Origin: an uncultured Algibacter sp.
Lineage (GTDB): Bacteria; Bacteroidota; Bacteroidia; Flavobacteriales; Flavobacteriaceae
Assembly (NCBI GenBank): GCA_947502405.1
Contig: CANMZT010000013.1
Span: 1 to 64,000, forward strand
Reading direction: 5' to 3'
Length of the DNA stretch: 64,000 nt
In this document: positions 20,635-28,606 of the stretch, piece by piece
Position numbering within the stretch: position 1 is the stretch's first letter
Layout: every line of letters begins with the position of its first letter
Made by a program: the position numbers and the translations under genes
Notes under the pieces: generated by a model
The model's database searches: none
Told to the model about the DNA's origin: nothing
Seen by the model: the letters and a program-made list of their open reading frames with translations, nothing else

Positions 20635-21891
20635 TTATTTAACAACTATAATATCGTTAATATTTGTTGTATAACGCGGAGACAACCGTTCTTGACGCAT
20701 TTTCCAAGTCCGCTTTAAGTCTTGGCTACCTAGTTTTATCTTATAATCGGCATACTTTTTATTAAGGCTATCTATAGTGTGCATTAGGGGTTTATGCTTT
20801 GGGTTCTCGGTAGCAAACATTTGCAATTGATGATTGTTTGTAGGTACCAAGCCCATAACAGCTACACCTGCTTTTTTGTAACTAAAGTTTGGTTTATAGA
20901 TACTCATGACTGCCCTAATAGCAGCTTCGGTAATTACTAAACTGGAATCGGTTGGATATGGTAACGATACTACTGTACTTGCCTTATACTGCGCTTGATT
21001 ATTAATATACTTATTGTTTCGTAGAGACACATATATCATGTTACAGCTAGAGTGTTGTTGCCTAAGCTTTTCTGCGCAACGCATAGCAAAAGTAGAGATT
21101 CGCTCTTTTATCTCTTCCAAATCTGAAACCGTTCCTTCAAAACTTCTGGTGGTTGCTATGGCACGTTTGGCTTTTACTTCTTCTATTTTAATTTTAGAGA
21201 TACCCTCCAAATCTTTTTTTAAGCGCCACCCAACAATTGTGCAGTGTTTGAGTACCCAATCATCATCTAACTGCGTGAAATCGTATGCTGTTTTACAGCC
21301 TTTGGCTTTTAGACGTTTTTGAAGCCCAAATCCAATACCCCAAATACTATCTATCTTAGACCATTTTAGAGCCTTAATTCGTTTTTCTTCAGAATCAATT
21401 ACATATACACCTTTTGTCTCTTCGGGAAATTTACGCGCTATTTTGTTGGCCACCTTACTTAATGCCTTTGTTGGAGCAATGCCAACGCAGGTTGGAATAC
21501 CTGTCCACTTTAAAATACGATGCCTTATTTGACCTCCATATTCGGTAAAATCCCGATTATTAAATCCTTCAAATTTTAAAAATGCCTCATCTATACTATA
21601 AACCTCAACATCTGGAGTGAATTGTTCTAGAATCGTCATGACCCTATGACTCATATCACCGTAAAGCGGATAATTAGATGATAGTATTTTTATGTTGTTT
21701 GCTTTACAAAAAGCTTCCCACTTAAAAATAGGTGCACCCATGGGTAACCCTAAAACTTTTGCTTCATCACTTCTGGATATTACACAGCCATCGTTGTTGC
21801 TTAAAATAGCAACGGGTTTCTGGCATAAGTTTGGGTTAAAAGCGCGCTCGCAAGAGGCATAAAAATTGTTACAATCTACTAGAGCATACAT
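20635..21891 (-). CDS. umuC: UmuC-like Y-family DNA polymerase V catalytic subunit
   Basis: I choose ATG 21891 (MYALVDCNNFYASCERAF), giving 418 residues; an extension to 21915 adds only 8 non-conserved residues. Y-family catalytic motifs are visible: DCNNFYASCE near the N-terminus and EVYSIDEAFL near residue 100 with the active-site Asp-Glu. The HhH region (WGIGFGLQKRLKAKG) and the little-finger domain follow. It performs error-prone translesion synthesis with UmuD'. It lies upstream of umuD with a 233-bp gap. Confidence 0.95.
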   Translation of the reverse strand: MYALVDCNNFYASCERAFNPNLCQKPVAILSNNDGCVISRSDEAKVLGLPMGAPIFKWEAFCKANNIKILSSNYPLYGDMSHRVMTILEQFTPDVEVYSIDEAFLKFEGFNNRDFTEYGGQIRHRILKWTGIPTCVGIAPTKALSKVANKIARKFPEETKGVYVIDSEEKRIKALKWSKIDSIWGIGFGLQKRLKAKGCKTAYDFTQLDDDWVLKHCTIVGWRLKKDLEGISKIKIEEVKAKRAIATTRSFEGTVSDLEEIKERISTFAMRCAEKLRQQHSSCNMIYVSLRNNKYINNQAQYKASTVVSLPYPTDSSLVITEAAIRAVMSIYKPNFSYKKAGVAVMGLVPTNNHQLQMFATENPKHKPLMHTIDSLNKKYADYKIKLGSQDLKRTWKMRQERLSPRYTTNINDIIVVK

Positions 21892-22087
21892 GTGTATAAA
21901 AGTACGGAATTCCAATTTTCAAAATACTTAATTGGATATTTAATTACAAAGATGTTTTCAAAATTACATTTGAATTATCGGAATTATTAAATATTGATTT
22001 GTTAGACACTATAGTCCTGGGTGATTTTGAATGGATTGATAAAATATTGTGAAAAAAAAGAAGGCTAAATAGTATGTGAAAATTAAA

Positions 22088-22537
22088 TTAAAAAAGCTTT
22101 TCCTTTTTAATAATGGTAGTCCCAATGCGTTTGTAAGCAACTTCTTTCCCTTTAACACAAAACTTATATTCGGCTTTTGCTTTTTGCTCTGAAACAGATA
22201 AAAGTATAACTTCATCAACATTACACTTATATTTATTTGCCACTTTCTTTTTTACATGAGGCATTGTTGCACGTCCTTTTTTTAATTGTGCTTGTATTTT
22301 TTTGTTTAATGGAGGTTCAATATAATCGTCTGGTAGATTACATGCAGTTCCTGATTTTGATTTAGACACAGCATTAACTACTGCATCTCCCTTTGGCGCT
22401 GTAGCATCAATATACTCCCAAGTAAAATCAGCTTTTAATAGTACCCGTCTACCGTCTTCGATTTTTACGATGTGGTTGTTTTGAGAAAAACCACTTAAGG
22501 ACATTAAAACCAATGTAATAAGTAAATAGCGTTTCAT
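22088..22537 (-). CDS. Small secreted protein, probably DUF3157 family
   Basis: 149 residues with a signal peptide ending LSGFSQ. The opening IVKIEDGRRVLLKADFTWEYI matches what I recall of DUF3157, a flavobacterial family of unknown function. The basic middle (KKIQAQLKKGRATMPHVKKKVANKYKC) and Cys pair are notable. Possibly periplasmic. Confidence 0.65.
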   Translation of the reverse strand: MKRYLLITLVLMSLSGFSQNNHIVKIEDGRRVLLKADFTWEYIDATAPKGDAVVNAVSKSKSGTACNLPDDYIEPPLNKKIQAQLKKGRATMPHVKKKVANKYKCNVDEVILLSVSEQKAKAEYKFCVKGKEVAYKRIGTTIIKKEKLF

Positions 22538-22594
22538 AGCATTATGTTTTTATACTTGTAAAAGTACAAAAACCTGTCAGGTCTAAAAAAATCT

Positions 22595-22801
22595 TTATTC
22601 CTCTACATACTCCAAAATATCTCCCGGCTGACAATCTAACGCTTTACAAATGGCCTCTAAAGTGGAAAACCGAACTGCTTTGGCTTTACCTGATTTTAAG
22701 ATAGACATATTAGCAGTAGTAATACCAATAATTTCTGCCAATTCTTTACTTTTCATGTTGCGTTTGGTAAGCATGATGTCTAAGTTTATGATTATTGGCA
22801 T
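22595..22801 (-). CDS. Small XRE/Cro-type HTH regulator (YozG-like)
   Basis: 68 residues, essentially one helix-turn-helix domain: MLTKRNMKSKELAEIIGIT, the recognition helix ANMSILKSGKAKAVRF, and the terminal LDCQPGDILEYVEE. It starts 2 bp after the DUF2975 membrane-protein gene. DUF2975-HTH pairs are common in Firmicutes and Bacteroidota and probably act together in sensing; the signal is unknown. Confidence 0.9.
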   Translation of the reverse strand: MPIIINLDIMLTKRNMKSKELAEIIGITTANMSILKSGKAKAVRFSTLEAICKALDCQPGDILEYVEE

Positions 22802-22803
22802 GG

Positions 22804-23373
22804 TTATATGGTTAGGTCGTTTTCTTGCTTTAATGAATTACCTTCCTTAAAAACCTCAGCCATTATAAAAGCAGCTAAAGCAAGAATTAGTGGGTTTAAA
22901 TTGAAACCAAAACCGCTGAAACCTCCCAAGTTAAAACGCATTGACGAATAACTCATTATTATGGTATATACTAACACACATACTCCAATGCGTTTAAACG
23001 ATTTTACATTTTTAATACCAAATGTTTCAACATATTTTACAGACTTGATCACTTTTTGAAACTCGCTTATAGAGATAAAAATCAATACTAATGCTATGAT
23101 ATATTTCAAGTAATTAAAATATAAAGACCCGGTTTTCAAATTATCTATAGTATAAACATCTTTATCATCCATTGAATTATCAATCTTCCATTTCTTTGTC
23201 ATCGAATAATGATAATCCTTTGTGCTAAATTGTAGTTCTTTATCCTTATAATAATCCTTATTTATTTGGATATGAATAAAAAATGCTGTCAATGCTATTA
23301 AAATTAAAACTAATCCTAGTTTAAGAATTTCGCATAATACAACAGCAATATTAAGGAGTGTGTTTTTAGTCAT
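22804..23373 (-). CDS. DUF2975 integral membrane protein
   Basis: 189 residues from ATG 23373 (MTKNTLLNIAVVL); an upstream ATG at 23412 would add 13 residues. Four hydrophobic segments with the LVYTIIMSYSSM and NPLILALAAFIMAEVFKEG features of DUF2975. Partner of the HTH protein 2 bp downstream; probably a membrane sensor or anti-regulator. Confidence 0.85.
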   Translation of the reverse strand: MTKNTLLNIAVVLCEILKLGLVLILIALTAFFIHIQINKDYYKDKELQFSTKDYHYSMTKKWKIDNSMDDKDVYTIDNLKTGSLYFNYLKYIIALVLIFISISEFQKVIKSVKYVETFGIKNVKSFKRIGVCVLVYTIIMSYSSMRFNLGGFSGFGFNLNPLILALAAFIMAEVFKEGNSLKQENDLTI

Positions 23374-23413
23374 GATTATATAGTTAAACCGTTTATAAAT
23401 CCATAGCTTCACT

Positions 23414-23518
23414 CTACTGAATCTTGATTAGAATAAAAATAACTATTCCAACAAGTACGAATAGCAATAAATAATAATAAATGTTTATTAGTTTCCGCAA
23501 AACTTCAATAGTCTTCAT
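23414..23518 (-). CDS. Possible 34-residue single-TM peptide upstream of the DUF2975 gene
   Basis: ATG at 23518 opens a 34-codon frame (MKTIEVLRKLINIYYYLLLF followed by a hydrophobic stretch, ending IKIQ). It is a basic N-terminus plus one transmembrane helix. It lies 40 bp before DUF2975 in the same direction, so it may be a leader or a small partner peptide. Could be chance in AT-rich DNA. Confidence 0.35.
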   Translation of the reverse strand: MKTIEVLRKLINIYYYLLLFVLVGIVIFILIKIQ

Positions 23519-23623
23519 TTTATACAAATTATTGTTTTACGATAACAAAACTAAATAAAATTATTGAAAAACAATAATTTTTAATTAAAAAATTTAAAAG
23601 CGCTAAATGATTAAAGCATTATT

Positions 23624-23631
23624 TATATTTG
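23624..23631 (+). promoter_or_regulatory. -7 element for the biotin cluster
   Basis: TATATTTG fits TAnnTTTG and ends 7 bp before the bioF ATG, so the transcript would be leaderless or nearly so. Confidence 0.55.
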
Positions 23632-23638
23632 TTTTTAG

Positions 23639-24790
23639 ATGAAAGACTTACCAAAAAATCTAAACCAAAAACTAGAAGCACGTAAAGCGAATAATGCCTT
23701 ACGAAAACTAGGTATGCAAGATGATTTAGTAGATTTTTCATCTAATGATTATCTAGGGTTTTCAAAAAACGAAACTATTTTTGATGATGCTCATAAATTT
23801 TTGATTGAAAACAACATTAAACAAAACGGTGCAACTGGTTCTCGCTTACTTTCTGGAAACCATAAGTTATATAATGTAGTAGAACAACAGCTTTGTGAGT
23901 TTCATAACAGTCCATCTGCTATAATTTTCAATTCAGGGTATGATGCCAATATTGGTTTTTTTTCAAGTGTACCTCAACGAGGCGATATTATTTTATACGA
24001 TGAATATATCCATGCCTCAATTCGTGATGGCATTAGCATGAGTAACGCTAAAGGCTATAAGTTTAAGCATAATGATTTAACTGATTTGGAGCGTCACCTC
24101 GAGCGCAGTCGAGAGGTCTCAAATGAAACTAACATATACATCGTTACAGAATCTGTCTTTTCTATGGATGGCGACACACCAGATTTAGTTGCTTTAGCGC
24201 AAATAAGCAAAACACATCAAGCTTATTTAGTTGTTGATGAAGCCCATGCAATTGGTGTTTTCGGTTCCAAAGGAGAGGGTTTAATCCAGCAACTAAATCT
24301 AGAGCACCAAGTATTTGCAAGGATTATAACCTTTGGAAAAGCCATGGGGTGTCATGGAGCTGCAATTTTAGGGAGCAACGTTTTAAAAGAGTATCTCGTT
24401 AATTTTTCACGACCTTTTATTTACACCACTGGTTTACCTCCACATAGTTTGTCCACTATTCTAGCTTCCTATAAAGCTTTACCAGATAGCGAAAACAAAG
24501 CTTCACTCCATAAAAACATTAACTTTTTTAAAACTGAAATTGCAAAAAACAATCTTTCAGATATTTTTATAGATAGTAAATCAGCCATTCATTGTTGTAT
24601 TATTTCTGGTAACAAGCGTGTAAAATCAATCGCTTCAAAAATTCAAAATAAAGGTTTTGATGTAAAACCCATTTTGTCTCCAACAGTTCCTGAAAACCAG
24701 GAACGCCTACGTTTTTGTATTCATTCTTATAATTCTGAAAAAGAAATATCAGAAGTTTTAGCCATACTTGCTACTTTTGTATCTATATGA
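23639..24790 (+). CDS. bioF: 8-amino-7-oxononanoate synthase (KAPA synthase) with an in-frame repeat insertion
   Basis: PLP enzyme condensing pimeloyl-thioester with alanine, the first committed step of the biotin ring pathway. 383 residues. SNDYLGF near residue 35, GATGSRLLSGNH at 64-75, DEAHAIGVFG at 200-209, and the PLP lysine Lys234 in TFGKAMGCHG are present. Residues about 152-161 (RHLERSREVS) are encoded by a palindromic dispersed repeat at 24093-24121, in a loop before IYIVTESVFSMDGD. The stop overlaps the next gene by 4 bp. Sequence alone cannot exclude another alpha-oxoamine synthase, but the bio neighbours decide. Confidence 0.95.
   Translation: MKDLPKNLNQKLEARKANNALRKLGMQDDLVDFSSNDYLGFSKNETIFDDAHKFLIENNIKQNGATGSRLLSGNHKLYNVVEQQLCEFHNSPSAIIFNSGYDANIGFFSSVPQRGDIILYDEYIHASIRDGISMSNAKGYKFKHNDLTDLERHLERSREVSNETNIYIVTESVFSMDGDTPDLVALAQISKTHQAYLVVDEAHAIGVFGSKGEGLIQQLNLEHQVFARIITFGKAMGCHGAAILGSNVLKEYLVNFSRPFIYTTGLPPHSLSTILASYKALPDSENKASLHKNINFFKTEIAKNNLSDIFIDSKSAIHCCIISGNKRVKSIASKIQNKGFDVKPILSPTVPENQERLRFCIHSYNSEKEISEVLAILATFVSI
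24093..24121. repeat. Palindromic dispersed repeat inside bioF
   Basis: Sequence begins GTCACCTCGAGCGCAGTCGA and forms a CCTCGA/TCGAGAGG hairpin. From general knowledge this GAGCGCAGTCGA-type palindrome is a frequent intergenic repeat in Flavobacteriaceae. Here it is translated in frame. Confidence 0.65.
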
Positions 24791-25212
24791 GCAACACTTT
24801 TAAAACCATAGCTAGGTACCAATACTCTGCTGAAGCGCAGATCATCAAAGGGCGATTAGAATCTGAAGGAATTCAAGTTTTTTTATCAGACAATTTAACT
24901 ATTGATACAGATCCCTTAGTGAGTAATGCCATTGGTGGCGTTAAATTAAAGGTCTTATCTCATCAAGCGCAAGAAGCAGAAAGTATTTTAAAGTCTATAA
25001 ACAAATATTCTACTAATGATGAAGGCCATCCTATAAACTGCCCAAATTGTAATAGTGAGAAAATAGAATTATTTTCAACTGTAAAAGACCTTAAATCACT
25101 TTTGGCGCTTATTTTTGCATTTATCACAAATATTTTTGTTTCTACACTTCCCCTTTACTCAAAACATAAATACAGGTGTGAAGACTGTAAAACTGAATTC
25201 GATTTAAAATGA
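24787..25212 (+). CDS. DUF2007 domain protein with C-terminal zinc ribbon
   Basis: 141 residues. N-terminal half (FKTIARYQYSAEAQIIKGRLESEGIQVFLSDNLT) is a DUF2007 putative signal-transducing domain. The C-terminal part has CPNCNSEKIEL and RCEDCKTEF, two CxxC pairs forming a zinc ribbon, separated by a hydrophobic stretch that may dip into the membrane. It overlaps bioF and bioD by 4 bp each, so it is translationally coupled into the biotin operon. I know no biotin role for this family. Confidence 0.8.
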   Translation: MSNTFKTIARYQYSAEAQIIKGRLESEGIQVFLSDNLTIDTDPLVSNAIGGVKLKVLSHQAQEAESILKSINKYSTNDEGHPINCPNCNSEKIELFSTVKDLKSLLALIFAFITNIFVSTLPLYSKHKYRCEDCKTEFDLK

Positions 25213-25817
25213 AAACATACTTCATCACAGGAATCTCAACCGATGTGGGTAAAACAGTAGCCTCGGCAATCATCACTGAAGCTTTAGAAGCCGATTATTG
25301 GAAACCCGTACAAGCTGGAGATTTAGACAATTGCGACACCAAAAAAGTGGAACGCTTAGTATCAAATACCAAATCTAAATTTCATCCTAATGCTTATGCT
25401 TTAAACACAGCCATGAGTCCGCATGGTGCAGCAGACATAGACGGTATAACAATTGATATTAAAGCCATTAAAGTCCCAAAAAACAAAAACCATTTGGTTA
25501 TTGAAGGTGCAGGAGGCTTACTTGTACCTTTAAATAACAAAAACACCATTCTAGATTTAATACAGCCAGATTATAAAATAATTGTAGTATCTCGTCATTA
25601 TTTAGGCAGCATTAACCACACCCTTTTAACTGTAAATACATTAAAAGAAAAAGGTTTTGATGTGTGTATTCTTTTTAGTGGCAACAAACATAAATCTACA
25701 GAGAACATCATAAAAAAAATGACACAAGTTCCCGTAATAGGAAGAATTGATGAAGAACCCTATTTTGATAAAAATGTGGTTAAAGAGTATGCCGATAAAT
25801 TCCGTGATAAGCTTTAA
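25209..25817 (+). CDS. bioD: Dethiobiotin synthetase
   Basis: ATP-dependent closure of the ureido ring of DAPA to dethiobiotin. 202 residues, normal. P-loop GISTDVGKTVAS at residues 8-19, DYWKPVQAGD, and EGAGGLLVPLN are conserved. Overlaps the DUF2007 gene by 4 bp. An inverted repeat separates it from bioA. Confidence 0.97.
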   Translation: MKTYFITGISTDVGKTVASAIITEALEADYWKPVQAGDLDNCDTKKVERLVSNTKSKFHPNAYALNTAMSPHGAADIDGITIDIKAIKVPKNKNHLVIEGAGGLLVPLNNKNTILDLIQPDYKIIVVSRHYLGSINHTLLTVNTLKEKGFDVCILFSGNKHKSTENIIKKMTQVPVIGRIDEEPYFDKNVVKEYADKFRDKL

Positions 25818-25825
25818 TAAGGCTT

Positions 25826-25893
25826 GTCATTCCTGCGAAGGCAGGAATCCATAAAAACACAATAAAATAGATTCCTGCCTTCGCAGGAATGAC
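25826..25893. repeat. Inverted repeat element between bioD and bioA
   Basis: Two exact 24-bp arms (25826-25849 and 25870-25893) around a 20-bp centre; each arm is itself a hairpin (TTCCTGC-GAAG-GCAGGAA). The GTCATTCCTGCGAAGGCAGG type is a familiar dispersed repeat in this family. The right arm contains an ATG (25889) in frame with bioA. Confidence 0.85.
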
Positions 25894-25900
25894 AAAATAT

Positions 25901-27166
25901 ATGAGTTTACAAGAAAGAGATAGAAAACACCTGTGGCATCCACTAAAGCAGCATCAACTAAACCCAGAAAGTTTAGCTATAGTAAAAGCCAAAGGTTGTA
26001 TTTTAACAGATGAAGATGGTAACGAGTACATAGATGCCATTTCATCATGGTACACCTGCATGTATGGGCATTGCAATGATTATGTTATTGAAGCCACACA
26101 CAAACAAATGCAGCAACTAGACCACGTAATGTTTAGTGATTTTACACACGAACCTGCTGTAAAACTCTCTGAAGAACTCATTAAAATACTACCCCATAAT
26201 CAAAATAAAATCTATTTTAATGATAATGGTTCTACTGCTGTAGAGGCAGCTATTAAAATGGCATTACAATACTATTTTAATAAAGGCGAAAAACGTTCTC
26301 AGTTTATTGCTTTCGAAGATGGTTTTCATGGCGATACCTTTGGAGCCATGAGCGTGTCTGGGCTTTCGGTTTATAATGGCCCGTTCGAAGATTTTTTAAT
26401 AAAAGTAAAACGCATACCTGTACCAAACGGAAATAATACAAATGATATTATAGAACAACTAAAAACACTAGTCTCTAACCATAAAATCGCAGGATTTATC
26501 TACGAACCCTTAATTCAAGGTGCAGCAGGTATGAAAATGCAAGATGCTAAAGGACTAAACGCTATTTTAAACTTTTTTAAAACACAAAACATACTTACCA
26601 TAGCTGATGAAGTGATGACAGGTTTTGGTAAAACAGGTAAAAATTTTGCCTCAGACTATATAGAAACCAAACCCGATATTATCTGCTTAAGCAAAGCCTT
26701 AACTGCCGGTTTACTACCTATGGCCATTACCTCATGTACTCAGGAAATTTACAAAGGGTTTTTAAGTAACGATATCTCTAAAGGTTTTTTTCATTGCCAC
26801 ACCTATTCTGCAAACCCTGTGGCCTGTGCCGCTGCAATTGCAGGTATTAAGCTTTTAACCTCAAAAGATATACAAGACAATATAAAAAGAATAATACAAG
26901 CGCATAAAAAGTTCGAAAAACACATAAAAACCCATCCAAAGGTTAAAAACACACGCCACTTAGGTGTTATTTTTGCCTTAGACCTCAACACCAAAATGGA
27001 ACGTTATGGTGGTTTGCGCGATAAACTTTTAAAATTCTTTATGGATAGAGGCGTGTTTTTAAGACCCCTCGGCAATACCATTTACATACAAGTACCATAC
27101 GTGATTTCAGATACTGAATTACAAAAAGTTTATCAAGTTATCGAGCATGCTTTAGAGATTATCTAG
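25901..27166 (+). CDS. bioA: Adenosylmethionine-8-amino-7-oxononanoate aminotransferase (DAPA synthase)
   Basis: Transfers an amino group from SAM to KAPA. I take ATG 25901 (MSLQERDRKHLWHPLKQH), 421 residues. An in-frame ATG at 25889 lies in the adjoining repeat and would add MTKY. Visible are the substrate-site SSWYTCMYGHCND, the PLP-phosphate-binding NDNGSTAVEAA, DEVMTGFGKTG, and PLP lysine Lys265 in CLSKALTAG. The stop codon's last G is the first base of dispersed repeat copy B. Confidence 0.97.
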   Translation: MSLQERDRKHLWHPLKQHQLNPESLAIVKAKGCILTDEDGNEYIDAISSWYTCMYGHCNDYVIEATHKQMQQLDHVMFSDFTHEPAVKLSEELIKILPHNQNKIYFNDNGSTAVEAAIKMALQYYFNKGEKRSQFIAFEDGFHGDTFGAMSVSGLSVYNGPFEDFLIKVKRIPVPNGNNTNDIIEQLKTLVSNHKIAGFIYEPLIQGAAGMKMQDAKGLNAILNFFKTQNILTIADEVMTGFGKTGKNFASDYIETKPDIICLSKALTAGLLPMAITSCTQEIYKGFLSNDISKGFFHCHTYSANPVACAAAIAGIKLLTSKDIQDNIKRIIQAHKKFEKHIKTHPKVKNTRHLGVIFALDLNTKMERYGGLRDKLLKFFMDRGVFLRPLGNTIYIQVPYVISDTELQKVYQVIEHALEII

Positions 27167-27207
27167 GGCGTTACCCGCAATCCCGATAGCTATCGGGACT
27201 AACGCAC
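27166..27207 (-). repeat. Dispersed intergenic repeat, short copy B
   Basis: Read on the minus strand: GTGCGTTAG, an 18-bp palindrome, then TTGCGGGTAACGCCC. It is a minimal form of the family, keeping both ends but not the interior, directly after the bioA stop. Confidence 0.7.
27181..27198. repeat. 18-bp palindrome, copy 2
   Basis: TCCCGATAGCTATCGGGA, a perfect palindrome at the GCGTTAG^GGATTG position of dispersed repeat copy B. Confidence 0.8.
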
Positions 27208-27292
27208 CTTTCTGCTATAGCCAATGCTAAAACAAACTTTAGCATATCTGTAAAAGTATAAGCAAATACAGCAGCAATTTAAATCAATACAC

Positions 27293-27300
27293 TAAATTTG
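27293..27300 (+). promoter_or_regulatory. -7 element upstream of the ketosynthase-like gene
   Basis: TAAATTTG fits TAnnTTTG, 98 bp before the ATG. It suggests the 3' part of the biotin cluster has its own promoter. Confidence 0.45.
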
Positions 27301-27398
27301 CACACTTAATGTAAATTGAATTTATTTTTCAGATTAGAACGCAATACAATGAGATGCTGAAACAATCCTGATAGTAATTATACAGCATCATAACAACC

Positions 27399-28556
27399 AT
27401 GAATAAACCAATCTCCATTACCGCCATTTCATCTATATCCTCACTTGGCACATCCTATGAAGATATATGGAATAGTTACCAAAACGGTAAACACCATATT
27501 TCAGAAAAAGAGGTATCAGGTAAACCTGTATTTGTATCTCAAATTTCTGATGAATCAAAACAAGAGATAGAAGCATTAAGGCATTCAGATAGTAAATACA
27601 AATCTTTGGATGCTACTGTGCTTTACGCCATATATGCCTCTAGGCAAGCGGTAAAACAAGCCCATTGGAACGCTTCAGACAATTTTGGTATAAACATAGG
27701 TTCGTCTCGTGGTGCCACAGGATTATTTGAAACCTATCATCAATCTTTTTTAGAAAATCATAAAGCAGAAACCTTAAGTTCTCCAACTACAACATTAGGA
27801 AATATTTCATCTTGGGTAGCACACGATTTACAAACCCAAGGCCCAGAAATAAGCCATTCCATAACCTGTTCTACAGCATTACATTCTGTATTAAACGGTA
27901 TCGCATGGATTAACTCAGGCATGTGCAATAAGTTTTTAGTGGGTGGTAGCGAAGCGCCTTTAACACCCTTTACCATTGCACAAATGCAAGCCTTAAAAAT
28001 CTATTCAAAAGAAACAGGAGAATTCCTTTGTCGCGCTTTAGACTTAGATAAAACCAAAAACACTATGGTTTTGGGAGAAGGCGCAAGCATGATTTGCTTA
28101 GAAAAAGGAGCAACCAAAAACGCATTAGCGACTATAAAAGGGTTTGGATATGCTACCGAAATTTTAAAACATAATATTTCCATTTCAAGTGATGCGCAAT
28201 GCTTTCAAAAATCAATGACAATGGCTTTGGGCGATTTGAATCCAAATGACGTTGACATTGTTGTTATGCACGCTCCTGGAACTATAAAGGGAGACCTCTC
28301 AGAATACAAAGCCATTCAAAAAATATTCAAGGATGAGATGCCCGCTTTAACGTCCAATAAATGGAAAATAGGACATACCTTTGGTGCCTCAGGTGCATTA
28401 AGCATAGAATTGGCTGTTTTAATGCTTCAAAACCAAAAATGTATTGATATACCTTATTTAAAACCTCAAAAAACCTCAAAACCCATAAAGCATGTCATGG
28501 TAAATGCCGTTGGTTTTGGAGGGAATGCGGTTTCTATATTATTAAGTAAAAACTAA
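27399..28556 (+). CDS. Beta-ketoacyl-ACP synthase-like protein in the biotin cluster
   Basis: 385 residues, thiolase fold of the KAS I/II type. The catalytic triad looks intact: Cys157 (SITCSTALH), His291 (VMHAPGT) and His326 (KIGHTFGASG), with Lys321 or Lys323 nearby. It is shorter than FabF (~410). Its place between bioA and bioB suggests a role in making the pimeloyl precursor. That is inference: no bioC, bioH, bioW or bioI is visible here. It could alternatively be an unrelated FabF paralogue. Confidence 0.85.
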   Translation: MNKPISITAISSISSLGTSYEDIWNSYQNGKHHISEKEVSGKPVFVSQISDESKQEIEALRHSDSKYKSLDATVLYAIYASRQAVKQAHWNASDNFGINIGSSRGATGLFETYHQSFLENHKAETLSSPTTTLGNISSWVAHDLQTQGPEISHSITCSTALHSVLNGIAWINSGMCNKFLVGGSEAPLTPFTIAQMQALKIYSKETGEFLCRALDLDKTKNTMVLGEGASMICLEKGATKNALATIKGFGYATEILKHNISISSDAQCFQKSMTMALGDLNPNDVDIVVMHAPGTIKGDLSEYKAIQKIFKDEMPALTSNKWKIGHTFGASGALSIELAVLMLQNQKCIDIPYLKPQKTSKPIKHVMVNAVGFGGNAVSILLSKN

Positions 28557-28576
28557 ACATTTCATCTTTTAATTAC

Positions 28577-28584
28577 TATTTTTG
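28577..28584 (+). promoter_or_regulatory. -7-like element before bioB
   Basis: TATTTTTG fits TAnnTTTG in the 50-bp gap before bioB, 22 bp from the ATG. Confidence 0.45.
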
Positions 28585-28606
28585 ATATTAACTAACTGAT
28601 AGATTT

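Noticed and set aside
25826-25893. Ordinary rho-independent terminator after bioD
   Set aside because: No T-tract follows either arm, and the sequence matches a dispersed repeat type; the operon continues into bioA.
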